Positions 7,984 to 18,772 of a stretch of 64,000 nucleotides of DNA are shown here, piece after piece; positions within the stretch are counted from its first letter, which is position 1, and each line of letters opens with the position of its first letter. The translations under genes and the position numbers were made by a program. This stretch comes from Pseudoalteromonas fuliginea (GTDB lineage Bacteria; Pseudomonadota; Gammaproteobacteria; Enterobacterales; Alteromonadaceae), in assembly GCF_000690055.1 (NCBI RefSeq), contig NZ_JJNZ01000019.1, positions 27,378 through 91,377 of the forward strand. The letters run 5' to 3'. The notes under the pieces were generated by a model, which was given only the letters and a program-made list of their open reading frames with translations, did not search any database and was not told where the DNA came from.

Positions 7984-8538
7984 TTAACCTTTTATAAGCT
8001 GCAAAAATTCGTTACGCGTTTTAGGATCGCTTCTAAAGTTACCTAACATTACTGATGTACGCATGCTTGAATTTTGCTTTTCTACACCACGCATCATCAT
8101 ACACATGTGTTTTGCCTCAACAATAACGCCTACGCCCTTAGCGCCTGTCACTTCTTCAACTGCTTTAGCGATTTGATGCGTTAGCTGTTCTTGAATTTGA
8201 AAACGGCGTGAAAACATATCAACAATACGGGCAAATTTAGACAAGCCTAATACTTTACCGTTTGGTATATAAGCAATATGGCAACGGCCAATAAAAGGCA
8301 GTAAATGATGTTCACACATAGAGTAAAGCTCTATGTCTTGCACTAACACCATGTCGTCAGCATCAGACGTAAATACCGCTTTATTAGTTATTTCATCAAG
8401 TGTTTGACGATACCCCTGCGTTAAATATTCCATTGCTTTTGCAGCACGTTTCGGCGTATCAAGTAAGCCTTCGCGGTTAGCATCTTCGCCTACTGCGGTG
8501 ATGATTTTTTGGTAACTTTCTTTTAATTCATTATGCAT
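7984..8538 (-). CDS. folE: GTP cyclohydrolase I
   Basis: FolE converts GTP to 7,8-dihydroneopterin triphosphate, the first step of folate and monapterin synthesis. At 184 residues it is slightly shorter than the 222-residue E. coli enzyme, mainly at the N-terminus. The zinc ligands are visible: Cys75 and His78 in [10 protein letters not shown] and Cys146 in [10 protein letters not shown]; the catalytic His-Ile-Ala segment after GRC is also present. It sits between folM and folX on the same strand, so this copy may serve monapterin synthesis; another folE for folate may exist elsewhere. Confidence 0.95.
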   Translation of the reverse strand: MHNELKESYQKIITAVGEDANREGLLDTPKRAAKAMEYLTQGYRQTLDEITNKAVFTSDADDMVLVQDIELYSMCEHHLLPFIGRCHIAYIPNGKVLGLSKFARIVDMFSRRFQIQEQLTHQIAKAVEEVTGAKGVGVIVEAKHMCMMMRGVEKQNSSMRTSVMLGNFRSDPKTRNEFLQLIKG

Positions 8539-8563
8539 AAATATCTCAGTTTATTTAGCTTAT

Positions 8564-9283
8564 TTACTTTAAATGACGACCGCCATCTACAGGTAAAGAG
8601 CGCCCTGTGATGTATTGGCTTTGTAATAGTAAATCAATGCTATTGATAATTTCTTGGCATCCGGGTTCAATGCCCATTAATGATTTTTTAAGGGTCTTAG
8701 CGCGATATTGTTCATCGTCATGTTCATTAAAAATAATGAGCGATGGAGCAACCGAGTTCACTTTTATGTTTGGCGCATATTTAGCGCTAAACGATTTAGT
8801 TAGGTTGTCGAGTGCTGCTTTACTTGCTGCGTAAGCTAAATGTTTAGGGCTGCCTGTTTCAACTACATAATCAGTGAGGTGAATTATATCGGCAGGTACT
8901 TTTTCATTTTGCTGATGTTTTAAAAGCAGCTCTGCGCACATTAAATTAATTAAATACGGTGTTTTGGCATGTATACGCATCATATTATCAAACAGTGCTG
9001 CGAAGTCAGGGTTGTTAGCTTCGCAGTCCCAGCTTGATGCGTTATGTACAATAGCGCGCAGCGATGTTGTATGCATATTAAGCGTATTTATAAATGCACT
9101 AATACCGTCATCGGTACTAAAGTCAGCATAAATACATACAGCGCCTTGTTGCTCTAATTTATCAACAGCGCCGTGACGAGTACGATACGTAATAATAACA
9201 GCCTGCCCTTGGGCTATATAATGCTGAGCTAGCGCTAAACCAATACGTTGGCCTGCGCCGGTAATTAAAATGGGCGATGTCAT
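8564..9283 (-). CDS. folM: Dihydromonapterin reductase, short-chain dehydrogenase type
   Basis: FolM is an NADPH-dependent short-chain reductase that turns dihydromonapterin into the tetrahydro cofactor and also has dihydrofolate reductase activity in E. coli. The 239 residues contain the cofactor loop TGAGQRIG at 8-15, HNASSW in place of the usual NNAG, and the catalytic YxxxK as Tyr151 and Lys155. The end segment QYITGRSLPVDGGRHLK is diagnostic. It is the first gene of the folM-folE-folX run, 25 bases before folE. The 140-bp gap upstream holds the nadE terminator. Confidence 0.9.
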   Translation of the reverse strand: MTSPILITGAGQRIGLALAQHYIAQGQAVIITYRTRHGAVDKLEQQGAVCIYADFSTDDGISAFINTLNMHTTSLRAIVHNASSWDCEANNPDFAALFDNMMRIHAKTPYLINLMCAELLLKHQQNEKVPADIIHLTDYVVETGSPKHLAYAASKAALDNLTKSFSAKYAPNIKVNSVAPSLIIFNEHDDEQYRAKTLKKSLMGIEPGCQEIINSIDLLLQSQYITGRSLPVDGGRHLK

Positions 9284-9370
9284 ATAATGCAGTGTTCTCT
9301 TTGGCGGGTAATTAATAAATATTAGCGTGTTAATTTAGTAAAATATACGCAGTCTCTTGAACTGTCGATC

Positions 9371-9407
9371 AAAAAAGCAATTAATCATTAATGGTATTAA
9401 TTGCTTT
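9371..9407 (-). terminator. Rho-independent terminator of nadE
   Basis: Twelve-base arms AAAGCAATTAAT/ATTAATTGCTTT around a ten-base loop; in the minus direction it is followed by six T residues, 18 bases after the nadE stop. Confidence 0.85.
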
Positions 9408-9425
9408 ATTTTATTTACTAAAACA

Positions 9426-10256
9426 TTAATCGTAAATTGTCGGAATTGGTTGGCGCTTATGTTGTGTACGCGTGTAAATACTCACAAGCTTTTGTTCAAC
9501 ATCATTAGACACAGGTTTACCTTCTAAAAAGTCATCAATTTGCTCATAGCTTAAACCAAGTGCTTCTTCATCTGTTAAGCCTGGGCGGTCACTTTCTAAA
9601 TCAGCTGTAGGTGCTTTATCTACTAATAAAGCTGGCGCACCTAGTGCAGTTGCAAGCGCACGAACTTGGCGTTTTGATAAACCAAAAAGCGGCGCTAAAT
9701 CGCATGCACCATCACCAAATTTGGTATAAAAACCAGTAATGTTTTCAGCACTATGGTCAGTACCTACGACTAAACCTTGGCAAAAACCTGCAATTTCATA
9801 CTGAGCAACCATACGTTGGCGTGCTTTAACGTTGCCTTTAATAAAATCTATCTGAGCTTGCTCAGGAAGGGCTTCGCCGCTATCAACTATAGCTGCAAGC
9901 GCTTGCTCATGCAGCGCATCGGCTGCCGGTTGTACGTTAACGGTCATACGTTTACTTGGCTGAATAAAATCAACCGCCATTTGGGCTTCGTCTTCATCGG
10001 CTTGTACGCCATAAGGCAAGCGAACAGCAATAAATTGATACTTATCAGTGTCTAGCTCTTCATTTAGCTGGTTGACTGCTAATTGGCACAAACGTCCACA
10101 AGTTGATGAGTCAACGCCACCACTTATACCGAGCACTAACGACCTTGAGTAAGCTGCCACTAAGCGTGCTTTTATAAAATTAACTCGACGGGTTATTTCT
10201 GCGTTTATATCAATTGTTGGCTGAACTTTCATTTCAGCCATAATTTCGGCGCGCAT
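9426..10256 (-). CDS. nadE: Ammonia-dependent NAD+ synthetase
   Basis: NadE makes NAD+ from deamido-NAD+, ATP and ammonia in the cytoplasm. The 276 residues match the short, glutaminase-free bacterial form. The ATP pyrophosphatase loop SGGVDSS lies at about 45-51, followed by RLPYGVQ, the conserved [20 protein letters not shown] block and [13 protein letters not shown], which contacts substrate. The first ATG is supported by AGGAG six bases upstream. It stands alone between yceH and folM and has its own terminator. Confidence 0.95.
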   Translation of the reverse strand: MRAEIMAEMKVQPTIDINAEITRRVNFIKARLVAAYSRSLVLGISGGVDSSTCGRLCQLAVNQLNEELDTDKYQFIAVRLPYGVQADEDEAQMAVDFIQPSKRMTVNVQPAADALHEQALAAIVDSGEALPEQAQIDFIKGNVKARQRMVAQYEIAGFCQGLVVGTDHSAENITGFYTKFGDGACDLAPLFGLSKRQVRALATALGAPALLVDKAPTADLESDRPGLTDEEALGLSYEQIDDFLEGKPVSNDVEQKLVSIYTRTQHKRQPIPTIYD

Positions 10257-10309
10257 GGCCAGCTCCTATAGTCTTATATAAACTTATTATGTGATTAAGC
10301 GTTTAATAA

Positions 10310-10939
10310 TTAAAGCCCTAAATGGGCTTTAATCTGACGTAGTTCTGTTTTTAGTTGCTCAACTTCTGCGAGTAGTTCGTCTAACTCACTATTTTTAAGT
10401 GCATTAACTTTTGGCTCATGAGTATTATTTGTTAAGTTAGTTTGCTGGTCTGCGAGCTGATGTATATAGCGACTTTCTCGCTTACCAGGTTCTCGTTCTA
10501 ACTTTATTACGTAATCATTTTCAATAAGCTCATTTAGTGCACTCTCTACTTCGTTTACATTATTAAACTCAGCAAGTCGAGTACTTCGAGTTCTCAGCTC
10601 TCCTGGTGTCTGTGCGCCGCGTAATAGCAGTAAACAAACAATAGCGCGCTGTTGCTGTGAAAATTGTAAATTACTAAATTCAGTATTACAAAAACGATGG
10701 TCGTATTTATTTACGCGACCAGAAAGGCCTTCGTCTATTGTAACCAAACGCAGTTCGATTAGTTCATCAAGTATATTTTGTACGTCGTTTTCAGTGAAAT
10801 TTACAACAGGATCGCGATTAGACTTTTGATTACATGCATTTGTAAGGCCATTTAACGATAGCGGATAATGCTCTGGCGTCGTACTTTGCTTTTCTAGTAA
10901 GCAACCAATAACACGTTGTTGATTTGCTGATAACTGCAT
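10310..10939 (-). CDS. yceH: YceH family protein (DUF480)
   Basis: A cytoplasmic protein of 209 residues with two tandem winged-helix halves: the first begins QRVIGCLLEKQSTTPEHYPL, the second begins near QRAIVCLLLLRGAQTPGELR. These are the YceH family hallmarks. A coiled-coil tail with the heptad-like ELDELLAEVEQLKTEL closes the protein. The function is unknown; the fold suggests a DNA-binding or structural role. I chose the ATG for MQLSANQQ; an upstream in-frame TTG would add four residues. The SD is weak in either case. Confidence 0.85.
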   Translation of the reverse strand: MQLSANQQRVIGCLLEKQSTTPEHYPLSLNGLTNACNQKSNRDPVVNFTENDVQNILDELIELRLVTIDEGLSGRVNKYDHRFCNTEFSNLQFSQQQRAIVCLLLLRGAQTPGELRTRSTRLAEFNNVNEVESALNELIENDYVIKLEREPGKRESRYIHQLADQQTNLTNNTHEPKVNALKNSELDELLAEVEQLKTELRQIKAHLGL

Positions 10940-10982
10940 AAATAATCTCAAATTAGTAAGCGTATTTTATTAGCTTACACTT

Positions 10983-13900
10983 TTATTGGGTATCAAGCCA
11001 TTGGCTAAGTTTAGGTTGTAAAGCGGCTAGATCGAGAGGTTTACTCAAATAGTCGTCCATTCCAGCGGCAAGGCATTTATCTTTATCGCCCTGCATAGCA
11101 TTTGCGGTTAAGGCTATTATAGTAATATTTTTATTATACTTACCTGCATCGCCTTTTCTTATCGCTTGTGTTGCCTGATAGCCGTCCATTTCTGGCATCT
11201 GGCAGTCCATTAAAATAAGCTCATAAGGCTCGCCTTGCTTTGTATTGAGCTTAACAATTGCCTCAAACCCATTTTGTGCAATATCAAAGCTCACTCCAGC
11301 CTGTTTTAATAACGCTGAGGCGACTACTTGGTTTACTTTATTATCTTCCACTAATAAAATTTGTGGTTGAGAAAAGTTAGTGGCGACCATTTTTGTGAGT
11401 TTGTTTTGCAACTGAGCTTGCTTTTGTTGTCGTTCTATAAACTGATCATTAGTGAGTGAATCAAATAAATCAGAAGGCGTTAGCGGTTTGAAAATCATAC
11501 AATCAATCTTTATCGCTAGCTTTGATTCCTCTTTTGAGTAGCTCATAGGTGCCATTATTACTAATTTACAGCCTTGTATATTTATAAATCCTTTTAGAGC
11601 AGTAATGCATTCTGGCGACGCTTTTTCAAAAAAGTAGTAATCAATTAAAATGGCATCAGTATTTTGAACCTCATTATGTGAGTAATTCAATATTTGTTGA
11701 TAGTCATTGATGCACTCTACACTAGCGCCCCAAACAGAGAGCTGCTTACTTGCTGTATTAGCATTTAAGCTGCATTCATCAATTATTAAAATATGCTTAT
11801 TTTTAATTAAATGACTCGGTAGATCTTGCTCTTTACTGAGTCGAGGTTGTATCTTTATTGTGAAAGAAAATGTGCTACCTTGGCCTTTCACGCTGGTTAC
11901 ACCAACCTCTCCGTTCATGAGTTCACAAAGCTGTTTTACTATCGCAAGGCCTAATCCTGTACCACCAAACTGACGCGTTGTTGAGGCATCTGCCTGTGTA
12001 AAGGAGTTAAACAATGTCGCTTGTTTTTTAAAGTCGATACCAATACCAGTATCAATAATAGAGCATTGTAAAAATGAACCGTTGGTTGTGTCATTTATTT
12101 TTGCCACAATTATTACTTCACCATTTAAGGTGAATTTAACAGCGTTACCGATCAAGTTATTTAAAATTTGACGTAGCCTGTTTGGGTCGCTAATTATTTC
12201 GCTGACTGTAATTTGAGTGGCATCTAAAATAAGCTTGGTATTGTTTTGCTCTACTTTTAAGGCGAACGATTCAACCACCTCACCTAATAATTTAGGTAAG
12301 TTAAATTGTACATTGTCGATATCGAGTTTACCGGCTTCTATTTTTGAAAAGTCTAAAATGTCATTAATTATATTAAGTAATGATTGAGCAGATGATTGGG
12401 CTAACTCTATATGGTGTTCTTGTTGTTGATCTAATTTTGTTTGCTTTATTATATTTAACATTCCGAGCACGCCGTTCATTGGGGTGCGAATTTCGTGACT
12501 CATACTCGCTAAAAACTCACTTTTTGCGGCAACTGCTTGTTCTGCTGTTTCTTTAGCCGTTACTAGCTCTTGTTCAGTTTCAATACGTTGCTGGCTAGAA
12601 TGTAGGCTACCTATCAATGCGGCGACAGCGATTAAAAAACTTTCCTCATTTTTAGTCCAATTACGTTTAATTCTACATTGCTCAGCACAAATAATACCCA
12701 ATACACCACTGCCTGCAGGTATAATTACACACAGCATAGATTTGATCTCTAACGGCAGTAAATAATGTGTGGAGAGAGGCGCCAAGGTTGAATTTTGTAA
12801 AACATCAGAAGCATTAAATACAGCTTGATGGTCAATAGTATTAAAAAAGTCTGGGAGGTTTTTCCTAAGCCAAAGTAACTCTATTTTATCTGCTGAGTTC
12901 AATTCACTGTGCACGGCAAATGGAATTAGTTGGCTTTTGCCTTTATCAAAAAACCGTATGCTGGCGCGCTCAATTTGAAATGCTTGGCAAATAGATTGTG
13001 TAATTATGTCCTTGGATTGGCTTAGCTGGCCGTTTAAAATTAATTTATTTATAGTAAGCGAGGCTAAAATTTCGTTATGCAACGCTATAGAGCTACTTTC
13101 TAATTCAACTTTTTTTCGGGTATCTATATTCTGCAATGATCCAAAAATTCTTACACATCGTCCGTTTTTTTGCTCTGCCTCACCATGCACAAGCACCCAA
13201 ATTGACTCTCCTTCTGCATTCATTACCTCCAGCTCAACTTCGTATTTTTCGCCGTGTTTTATAGCACGTTCAATCAAAGGTTTAATGGTTTCTCTGCTCG
13301 TGCCTTTTTTAAAGTAGCTCAAATCTATTGGCCACTTAGGTTGGGTATTTAATGGGTATTTGAATATTTTTTTGGTCATATCTGACCAATACACTTGCTG
13401 AGTTTCTAAATTAAATGACCATGCGCCGATTTGTGCTAAATCACTCATTGTTTCGAGCATTTTCTCGTTTTGTTGTTGGCGATTAAGCATTTTTAAAAAG
13501 AATAAAAACGCCCAAGTCAGTAATCCACAAATAATAATAATAGCCAAACGCAATGGCCAAATAGCTGAATGAGGCGGATTCCAACCGAGCTTTGGGGTAA
13601 CGTATAGTTGCCAGCTTCCACCTTGGAAGTTCAAAGTGAATTCAAGAGGGTTTTGTTCAATAATATTTGAGTTCCCATAAAAAAACTCCCCTTTTTTACC
13701 TAAACCATTGCGACCTTGTATGGCAACGAGATACTCCTTTTCAAGTTCATAGATTCCAGAGTTGGTATAAATTTTTTGAATATCGAGCACAACTGATAAC
13801 AAACCCCAAAATTCATTTTTAGGAGGGGTGTATACAGGGACTCTGGCTATTAATGCCTCACCTCCTTGCACTAAAGTGAGTGGCCCAGCCATGATGATCG

Positions 13901-14264
13901 TGTTTGTGTCGCGGGCTCTAATTGCATCTGCACGTTGATTTTTGTTATTTAAAAAATTAAGACCTATCGCTTTTTCATTTCCTTTTAAAGGATAAGTCAT
14001 TTGAATAACCATATTTGGGGCGCCGCCAATATTACGCAGTTCTTTTGAGGTATTGAAAAGAGGGGCGGCAATCTGTGCAAAGCGTTCTTGCTCTAAGTTT
14101 GGCTCTACGGCTACAGCAACACCTAAGCCACGCACTAGTTGGATATTAGAAATTAAAGTCGATTCAAGCTGGGCGCGATAGGTGCTTACTTCGGAGAGGA
14201 TTTGCAATCGATGGGCGTCTTTTGCTCGATTATAGTTAATACGCTCAAGTACCACACAAACCAA
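10983..14264 (-). CDS. Hybrid sensor kinase CHASE-PAS-GAF-HisKA-HATPase-REC-REC, start codon unclear
   Basis: A hybrid histidine kinase of about 1,093 residues. Order counted from the TTG used here: rest of TM1, periplasmic CHASE domain at about 20-225, TM2 at about 240-260, PAS at about 270-385, GAF at about 390-560, HisKA with His590 in SMSHEIRTP, HATPase with [10 protein letters not shown] and GTGLGLAI, a diverged receiver at about 830-945, and a canonical receiver with Asp1020 in [11 protein letters not shown]. No HPt domain is present, so a separate phosphotransfer protein is needed. The frame stays open upstream to a TAA at 14322-14324 and encodes [14 protein letters not shown], clearly TM1, but contains no ATG or GTG and no ribosome-binding site. 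The start is rare (CTG at 14297), damaged, or a sequence error; see findings. Confidence 0.8.
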   Translation of the reverse strand: MVCVVLERINYNRAKDAHRLQILSEVSTYRAQLESTLISNIQLVRGLGVAVAVEPNLEQERFAQIAAPLFNTSKELRNIGGAPNMVIQMTYPLKGNEKAIGLNFLNNKNQRADAIRARDTNTIIMAGPLTLVQGGEALIARVPVYTPPKNEFWGLLSVVLDIQKIYTNSGIYELEKEYLVAIQGRNGLGKKGEFFYGNSNIIEQNPLEFTLNFQGGSWQLYVTPKLGWNPPHSAIWPLRLAIIIICGLLTWAFLFFLKMLNRQQQNEKMLETMSDLAQIGAWSFNLETQQVYWSDMTKKIFKYPLNTQPKWPIDLSYFKKGTSRETIKPLIERAIKHGEKYEVELEVMNAEGESIWVLVHGEAEQKNGRCVRIFGSLQNIDTRKKVELESSSIALHNEILASLTINKLILNGQLSQSKDIITQSICQAFQIERASIRFFDKGKSQLIPFAVHSELNSADKIELLWLRKNLPDFFNTIDHQAVFNASDVLQNSTLAPLSTHYLLPLEIKSMLCVIIPAGSGVLGIICAEQCRIKRNWTKNEESFLIAVAALIGSLHSSQQRIETEQELVTAKETAEQAVAAKSEFLASMSHEIRTPMNGVLGMLNIIKQTKLDQQQEHHIELAQSSAQSLLNIINDILDFSKIEAGKLDIDNVQFNLPKLLGEVVESFALKVEQNNTKLILDATQITVSEIISDPNRLRQILNNLIGNAVKFTLNGEVIIVAKINDTTNGSFLQCSIIDTGIGIDFKKQATLFNSFTQADASTTRQFGGTGLGLAIVKQLCELMNGEVGVTSVKGQGSTFSFTIKIQPRLSKEQDLPSHLIKNKHILIIDECSLNANTASKQLSVWGASVECINDYQQILNYSHNEVQNTDAILIDYYFFEKASPECITALKGFINIQGCKLVIMAPMSYSKEESKLAIKIDCMIFKPLTPSDLFDSLTNDQFIERQQKQAQLQNKLTKMVATNFSQPQILLVEDNKVNQVVASALLKQAGVSFDIAQNGFEAIVKLNTKQGEPYELILMDCQMPEMDGYQATQAIRKGDAGKYNKNITIIALTANAMQGDKDKCLAAGMDDYLSKPLDLAALQPKLSQWLDTQ

Positions 14265-14511
14265 TACAGTTAATGCAAGCGATAGCCAAAAGGTCAGCTT
14301 AAAGTTATGAACATTCGTTTTTTATTATTAATCGATGGTGGCATTAGCTGCATGTTGGCGTTAATTAAGGCAAATTAACTATAGCTAATTTATTACGAAA
14401 ATGAAAACAGCGCTAGAGCCTGTTGGTCTTTCGAGGTTAAAAAATTAATCCTGAAAGGTCAACATGCCCTTAAATACGCCGTTTATTTTTTATAATTAGT
14501 TGTTTAACTAG

Positions 14512-16272
14512 TTACGCATCGCTAACTTCACGCGCCCAATGATTTTGCTTTGCTACATGTAGCTTGCGGTAACCATCAAGTAGTGCCGCATGCTTTTTAA
14601 AGCCTTCAAGCGATAAACCAGGGAAAGTTAAACCGTTAAACTGCTTTTTACCTTCGGCAATTTCTATAGCCAGCGCTACATTATTAGCACCAAACATTAA
14701 GCCTAGTGCATCTTGGTAATCTGCGTATTCGCGCTCGTCATCGTATTTAATTTCAAGAACTGCTTTTAAACAGCGGAAGTGGCGCATTGCCTCTTCGTTT
14801 ACTTGGCCTGTATGAAGTATCCAGTCAACCCAATCAATGGCTTCTTCGCTGCCTGCAGCTAAACATAGGTGCGCTTTAAGCTCACCTATACGCAGTGTGT
14901 GCCATGGTGTGTCGGCATCGGTTGCAAGGCCAATAAATTCTGCGGCGCGGATAATATCGCTGTGGCCTGCTTCTTCAAGGCTGTCGTAAATGTCCATCCA
15001 TTGCTCTGCATCGTACTGATCAAGCGATAGGAATGTTTCGCGGAATTTAGCGCCTTCGTTGTTGTTGCGCCAAATAAGCTCATCAACAGGGTAAATGTCT
15101 GACATGCCCGGTACTAAAATACGACATGCGTATACGTTTAGATGCGTGTAATCCATGATGTAGATATCATGATCCATGCTGTGAATTAGGTCAGTACAGA
15201 AGTTATATTCTTGCTCTGTTGTGCCGCTAAAGTCCCAATGGACAAATTCAAAGTCAGGTTTTGCACGGAAGAAATCATGCGAAATCAAACCGCTTGAATC
15301 AATAAAGTGCAGTTCAATGTTCTCTGGTGTTGCTACTTCATCGTTATCAAATGTTGCAGGTTGGAATACATCTAGCTGATCAAGACGACGACCTTGTAGT
15401 AACTCAGTCACGGTACGTTCAAGCGCAACTTCAAATGATGGGTGAGCACCAAAAGAAGCAAATACAGAACCATCTGTTGGGTTAATAAGCGTTACGCTCA
15501 TTACAGGGTATTTGCCCCCAAGTGATGCATCGGCAATACGTAAATGAAAGCCATGGCTGCGAAGTTCTTCACACGCTTCGTGAATTTTAGGGTATTGCTT
15601 AACAACGTCTTCAGGCACGATTGGTAAACAAATACCTTCGGCGATGATGCGGTTTTTAATCGCGCGTTCAAATACTTCTGATAAACCTTGTACGCGCGCT
15701 TCAAATTTCGTGTTACCTGCGCTCATACCGTTAGATACAAAAATATTACCAATAACGTTTACCGGGATGTATACGTCTTGGTTATCGCGTTGGCGAGTGT
15801 AGGGCAGGGTACAAATGCCACGATCAATATTGCCTGAGTTAAAATCAAAAAGGTGTGATGCGTTAAGTTCGCGCTCTGGGTCAAAGTAATCCCATAAGCT
15901 TTCATCCATAATACCTTGTGGTACTTCATCGCCTTCAACTTTAAACCATTTTTCACTTGGGTAATGAGTAAATTCGCCATTAGCAAATTCTTCACCTAGG
16001 TAAAAGTCTGCAAAAAAGTAGTTACAGCTTAAACGCTCAAAGTATTCACCAAGTGCTGAGGCAATAGAGGCTTTGTCGGTTGCGCCTTTACCATTGGTAA
16101 ACATAACACCGCAGTCACTGTCTTTTATATGAACCGAATAACAGTTAGCTACAGGGTTAAGCCAAAGCGCTTCTTCAACATTAATGTTTAGGGCTTTAAG
16201 CTTGTTTTGCATGGTAGAGATTGACGATTCTAGGTCGCGGTCTTTACCTTTGATAAATGTTTTTTCAGTCAT
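14512..16272 (-). CDS. ycaO: YcaO-domain protein, stand-alone type
   Basis: YcaO proteins are ATP-dependent cyclodehydratase-type enzymes; the stand-alone E. coli form is linked to beta-methylthiolation of ribosomal protein S12 with RimO. The 586 residues from the chosen ATG equal the E. coli length. An N-terminal YcaO domain (about 1-400) has the ATP-binding pieces NGKGAT, ALGEYFERLS, QGLSEVFER and RTVTELLQGR; the C-terminal part (about 420-586) is the helical extension of this subtype. A 29-codon in-frame extension upstream exists but does not fit the family. There is no precursor peptide or dehydrogenase nearby, so a RiPP cluster is unlikely. The 250-bp gap to the hybrid kinase shows no further gene. 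Confidence 0.93.
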   Translation of the reverse strand: MTEKTFIKGKDRDLESSISTMQNKLKALNINVEEALWLNPVANCYSVHIKDSDCGVMFTNGKGATDKASIASALGEYFERLSCNYFFADFYLGEEFANGEFTHYPSEKWFKVEGDEVPQGIMDESLWDYFDPERELNASHLFDFNSGNIDRGICTLPYTRQRDNQDVYIPVNVIGNIFVSNGMSAGNTKFEARVQGLSEVFERAIKNRIIAEGICLPIVPEDVVKQYPKIHEACEELRSHGFHLRIADASLGGKYPVMSVTLINPTDGSVFASFGAHPSFEVALERTVTELLQGRRLDQLDVFQPATFDNDEVATPENIELHFIDSSGLISHDFFRAKPDFEFVHWDFSGTTEQEYNFCTDLIHSMDHDIYIMDYTHLNVYACRILVPGMSDIYPVDELIWRNNNEGAKFRETFLSLDQYDAEQWMDIYDSLEEAGHSDIIRAAEFIGLATDADTPWHTLRIGELKAHLCLAAGSEEAIDWVDWILHTGQVNEEAMRHFRCLKAVLEIKYDDEREYADYQDALGLMFGANNVALAIEIAEGKKQFNGLTFPGLSLEGFKKHAALLDGYRKLHVAKQNHWAREVSDA

Positions 16273-16428
16273 ATTGATCTCAACTAGTTCTGCACGATGT
16301 GTGGAGCTGACATTATCGTGGATTTTGATGTTTATTTCACCCTTTGCGAGCAAGAACATTATTATTTAATAAAACTGTGGTTATCATATGCTCTCAACGC
16401 TTGGTGAAAATTATCAAAGGAAAGGCCG

Positions 16429-18714
16429 ATGTTTAAATTAATCAAATGGTTACTGTTATTGACTGTTATTTTAGGGTTGGCGAGTACCGCCGTTGTTTAT
16501 GGCGTACTTAGTTTAAGTTTACCCGCTCTTGATGGAAACGGGCGTAGTAACGCGGTAGTAGAGCCTGTAAAAATTTCGCGCGATGTATTAGGGCAAGTAG
16601 TAATAAACGCCAATAGCCGAAACGACGCTGCCTATGGTTTAGGTTATGCACACGGGCAAGACCGATTTTTTCAAATGGATTTATTAAGGCGTAATGCAGC
16701 AGGCGAGCTAAGTGAATTATTTGGCGAAGCAGCGCTGGGGCTCGACAAAAAAATGCGCTTTCATCAATTGCGTAAACGCAGCCAAATTATTTTACAAACG
16801 CTGCCAGAGGCAGATAAGCAATTACTTAAACGTTACGCTCAAGGTGTAAACGAAGGTTTAGCGCAAGTAGGGTATTCAAGCTTTGAATATTTACTAACAG
16901 GTGCAGCACAAAAGCCATGGCAAAGTGAAGACAGCCTACTTGTGATATTTAGCATGTACCTAGATTTACAAAGCGCCACATTTGAGCGCGACCAAGCACT
17001 CATTCAAATTGAGCAAGCGTACACAAAGCAAATGGTTGATTTTTTAACGCAGCCGAGTAAGTACCAAGCCGCGCTTAATGGCAGTAGATTAGCGCCTTAT
17101 AGCGGCGGCATACCTACTTTTCCAACTCAAACACAACACACAGTTAAAAGTATTGAAGCCAATCAAGAGCGCGGCAGTAATAACTGGGCTGTTACGGGAA
17201 CGCTTACTAAAACAGGTGCTGGTATGGTGTCGGATGATATGCATTTATCGATGGCAGTGCCTGTAATTTGGTACAGAACACAGCTAAATTACATGCAAAA
17301 TGGAGCGCCTACCCAAGTAACTGGTGTATCGCTGCCAGGCGCACCTGCCATTGTAGTGGGCACAAACAATAATATTGCATGGGGATTTACGAATGGCTAT
17401 TTAGATACTGCCGATTGGATTGCTTTAAATGACGAGCGTAAAACATGGCAAGTTGATGAATCGATTGCATTACCCGATGGGGAGGTCGAAAACTACTCAT
17501 TAATACTCAGTGAATATGGCCCTGTAAAATACATTAACGAAAAGCCTTACGCACTTAGCTGGACTGCACATCAATCTTATGCCGTTAATATGCAGCTAGT
17601 GAAGTTAGAACAAGCCAAAACAGTAGATGATGCACTTGCTGTAGCAAGCGATGTGGGCATTCCGGTGCAAAATTTAATGGTGGTAGACAGCCAAGGTAGC
17701 GCCGCGTGGAAAAATATCGGTGGTATACCGGCTCGTAAAACACCAAGTGAGCTTGGCGTAAATGCCGATGATTACAGCGTGCTTTGGCAGCAAAACGAAT
17801 TACAACGGCCCTTTGTTAAAAATCCACAAAGTGGGCGATTATGGACTGGTAATTCTCGCGTGGTATCGGCTGAAGATAACGCGCGTTTTGGTAATGGTGG
17901 TTATGCACTCGGTGCGCGTTCAAGTCAAATTCGCGATAGATTATTTGAAAAACAAACATTTGCTGAGAGCGACTTTTACGCATTACAACTTGATAATCAA
18001 GCTCGCTTTTTAATGCCTTGGCATGCTCTGCTATTAAAGCAATTAAAAACCGATACAACTGAAAATCAGCAATATATAACAGCACTCGAAAATTGGCAGC
18101 AATGTGCATGTTCAAACTCCATAGGGTATACCTTAGTTAAGCGCTACCGCGATGAAGTGATTAATATTGTATTTAGTAATATGGAAGACGAATTAAATAA
18201 ACAACAAGGCACACTTAAATACGTAAAACGAGATTTAGAGCCCGCAGTTTGGCAGCTTATTAACAACAAACCCAACACATGGATAAACCCACAATTTAAG
18301 AGCTGGGATGCACAATTACACGGTGCATTTAGCCAAACTATCACTAAGCTTACAGAACAATTTGGCAATAACGTACAAAGCTGGCAGTGGGGCAAGGTAA
18401 ATGAGTTAGTGATAGAGCATCCATTTGCAAAGCAAATGCCGTTACTTGCTAAGTTATTAAATATGCCTACAGCTACGGGTTTTGGTGATAGTTACATGCC
18501 TGCTGTACAAGGGCGTAGTTTTGGCGCATCGCAACGCTTTATTGCTCAACCTGGGCATTTAGAGCATGCAATTATGGCTATTCCTGGTGGGCAATCGGGG
18601 CATCCATTATCTGAATTTTATAGAGCGGGTTTTAGTGATTACGTTGAGGGCAAACATACACCTTTATTGCCGCAAGAATTAATACATCAAATAGTAATAG
18701 AGCCTGCGCAATGA
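16429..18714 (+). CDS. Penicillin acylase family Ntn hydrolase
   Basis: An S45-family amidase precursor of 761 residues. The N-terminal segment (about 5-30) is a signal anchor or uncleaved signal peptide. Autoproteolysis should occur before Ser250 in ERGSNNW, freeing the nucleophile and splitting the chain into alpha and beta subunits; the DMHL segment that follows is typical of the beta subunit. Relatives hydrolyse penicillin, cephalosporin, acyl-homoserine lactones or other amides; the sequence alone does not tell which. It is divergent from ycaO, and a secreted metallo-beta-lactamase-fold hydrolase follows 58 bases downstream. Confidence 0.85.
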   Translation: MFKLIKWLLLLTVILGLASTAVVYGVLSLSLPALDGNGRSNAVVEPVKISRDVLGQVVINANSRNDAAYGLGYAHGQDRFFQMDLLRRNAAGELSELFGEAALGLDKKMRFHQLRKRSQIILQTLPEADKQLLKRYAQGVNEGLAQVGYSSFEYLLTGAAQKPWQSEDSLLVIFSMYLDLQSATFERDQALIQIEQAYTKQMVDFLTQPSKYQAALNGSRLAPYSGGIPTFPTQTQHTVKSIEANQERGSNNWAVTGTLTKTGAGMVSDDMHLSMAVPVIWYRTQLNYMQNGAPTQVTGVSLPGAPAIVVGTNNNIAWGFTNGYLDTADWIALNDERKTWQVDESIALPDGEVENYSLILSEYGPVKYINEKPYALSWTAHQSYAVNMQLVKLEQAKTVDDALAVASDVGIPVQNLMVVDSQGSAAWKNIGGIPARKTPSELGVNADDYSVLWQQNELQRPFVKNPQSGRLWTGNSRVVSAEDNARFGNGGYALGARSSQIRDRLFEKQTFAESDFYALQLDNQARFLMPWHALLLKQLKTDTTENQQYITALENWQQCACSNSIGYTLVKRYRDEVINIVFSNMEDELNKQQGTLKYVKRDLEPAVWQLINNKPNTWINPQFKSWDAQLHGAFSQTITKLTEQFGNNVQSWQWGKVNELVIEHPFAKQMPLLAKLLNMPTATGFGDSYMPAVQGRSFGASQRFIAQPGHLEHAIMAIPGGQSGHPLSEFYRAGFSDYVEGKHTPLLPQELIHQIVIEPAQ

Positions 18715-18772
18715 ACTAAAGTATAGCTAAACACGTTCTATATAATTACTAATAAAACAACAGAGAACTAAA

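Noticed and set aside
10983..14264. Pseudogene call for the CHASE hybrid kinase
   Set aside because: The whole domain set and catalytic residues are intact for more than 1,000 codons; only the start is in doubt, so it is listed as a CDS with a warning.
14512..16272. RiPP (thiazole/oxazole peptide) cluster around YcaO
   Set aside because: No precursor peptide, dehydrogenase, E1-like partner or transporter nearby, and length and sequence match the stand-alone E. coli YcaO.
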